Source: JARIHD01 sp035758825
GTDB lineage: Bacteria > Patescibacteriota > Saccharimonadia > Saccharimonadales > UBA4665
Assembly: GCA_035758825.1 (NCBI GenBank)
Contig: DASTWA010000001.1
Coordinates: forward strand, 1 to 22,059
DNA length: 22,059 bases
Reading direction: 5' to 3'
The translations under genes were made by a program, and so were the position numbers. Shown one piece after another: positions 21,782 through 22,059 of this stretch. Each line of letters starts with the position of its first letter. The stretch's first letter is position 1. The notes below the pieces were generated by a model. The model was not told where the DNA came from. It saw only the letters and a program-made list of their open reading frames with translations, and searched no databases.

Positions 21782-21908
21782 GAATTTACCACCTAATGCG
21801 TTAGCACATGAAAAAGATGAGGATGTACCTACGCAGGCGGCCAGATTCGGTCGTCTTTTTCTAAGTCGGCCGAGAGGCCTAGTGTTGTGCGAAATTGGAT
21901 GCGGTGTA

Positions 21909-21917
21909 TGCTAAAGT
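21909..21917 (+). promoter_or_regulatory. Diverged extended -10 of the right repeat gene (TGC-TAAAGT)
   Basis: The same TGC-N6 hexamer-N6-ATG spacing as in the left copy, but with TAAAGT in place of TATAAT, so this promoter should be weaker. The upstream 25 bases are otherwise nearly the same in the two copies. Confidence 0.45.
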
Positions 21918-21918
21918 G

Positions 21919-22059
21919 AGCTTATGGATACATTCGCAGCACTTCTAGGCTTTGGAACCCCGGAGGTCATACTCCTTCTAGGAGTCACAGTAGTCGTCGC
22001 TCTCGTGGTACTGGTCGTAAGATCTTTCTTGAAGGGATTTGCAGGCAAGAAGGAACAAT
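21919..22059. repeat. Inverted terminal repeat, right copy (141 bp perfect)
   Basis: Exact reverse complement of 1-141. Identity breaks at 21918, with partial similarity continuing upstream to about 21886. The window ends inside the repeat. Confidence 0.95.
21924..22059 (+). CDS. Small single-pass membrane protein, right copy, 3' end cut by window edge
   Basis: The same 45 N-terminal residues as the left-end gene, starting at ATG 21924 and running off the window: a short N-terminus, a Val/Leu-rich helix at about 14-33 and a basic tail. The coding part is identical in the two copies while the promoter differs, as expected for duplicated genes kept identical by recent duplication, gene conversion or assembly collapse. 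Confidence 0.6.
   Translation, partial: MDTFAALLGFGTPEVILLLGVTVVVALVVLVVRSFLKGFAGKKEQ

Noticed and set aside
1..22059. A linear extrachromosomal element with inverted terminal repeats
   Set aside because: The content is chromosomal (eno, gpmI, tRNA, nadD-like), no replication or telomere-protein gene is present, and the repeat carries a gene that runs off both ends. An inverted duplication in a chromosome fits better.
1..22059. UGA recoding as in Gracilibacteria or Absconditabacteria
   Set aside because: TGA ends gpmI, the first CNNM gene and the nucleotidyltransferase gene at the expected lengths, and no in-frame TGA interrupts conserved glycines.

Overview
The window looks like chromosomal DNA from a small-genome bacterium of the Candidate Phyla Radiation (Patescibacteria). 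Saccharibacteria is my best guess, at moderate confidence. The evidence is indirect: short gaps and start/stop overlaps, several genes that appear to be transcribed without a leader, small unrecognised membrane proteins, a core lower-glycolysis pair, and no biosynthetic operons. TGA is used as an ordinary stop (for example at the end of gpmI), so the code is standard and the UGA-recoded lineages (Gracilibacteria, Absconditabacteria) are unlikely. No phage genes, transposases, integrases or CRISPR arrays were found.

Layout. Positions 1-141 and 21919-22059 form a perfect inverted terminal repeat carrying the 5' end of a small membrane-protein gene, cut by the window edge at both ends. From the left, a possible decayed small gene (about 245-441) is followed on the minus strand by a radical SAM protein and a 981-aa thermolysin-family (M4) metallopeptidase with a C-terminal DUF3892 domain and no signal peptide. 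On the plus strand come a four-helix membrane protein, a NadD-like adenylyltransferase, two tandem CNNM/CorC transporters and a single-pass membrane protein. Then gpmI (minus) and eno (plus), the last steps before pyruvate kinase, are fired from back-to-back promoters. A HIT protein and a cytidylyltransferase-like protein form an ATGA-overlapping pair on the minus strand.

From 13 kb on the content is more accessory: tRNA-Arg(UCG), a Nudix hydrolase, an 837-aa helicase IV-like SF1 helicase with an inserted nuclease-like domain and a C4 zinc finger, a wrecked M20 peptidase remnant, a YdcF/DUF218 gene broken by one frameshift, and a minus-strand surface-sugar cluster (glycosyltransferase, HAD phosphatase, nucleotide-sugar dehydrogenase, small unknown protein). 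Divergent from that cluster is a protein combining a nucleoside-deoxyribosyltransferase-like domain with a C-terminal ribbon-helix-helix domain, followed by a Nudix gene that has lost its N-terminus. The promoter between them carries tandem repeats and a palindrome that could be operators.

Main points of interest: (1) the exact 141-bp inverted ends, which look like an assembly-graph boundary at an inverted genomic repeat; (2) a recurrent extended -10 placed 6 nt before ATG, implying leaderless mRNAs; (3) the deoxyribosyltransferase-like/RHH fusion with its putative operators; (4) the signal-less M4-DUF3892 protease; (5) three broken genes within about 5 kb on the right side.
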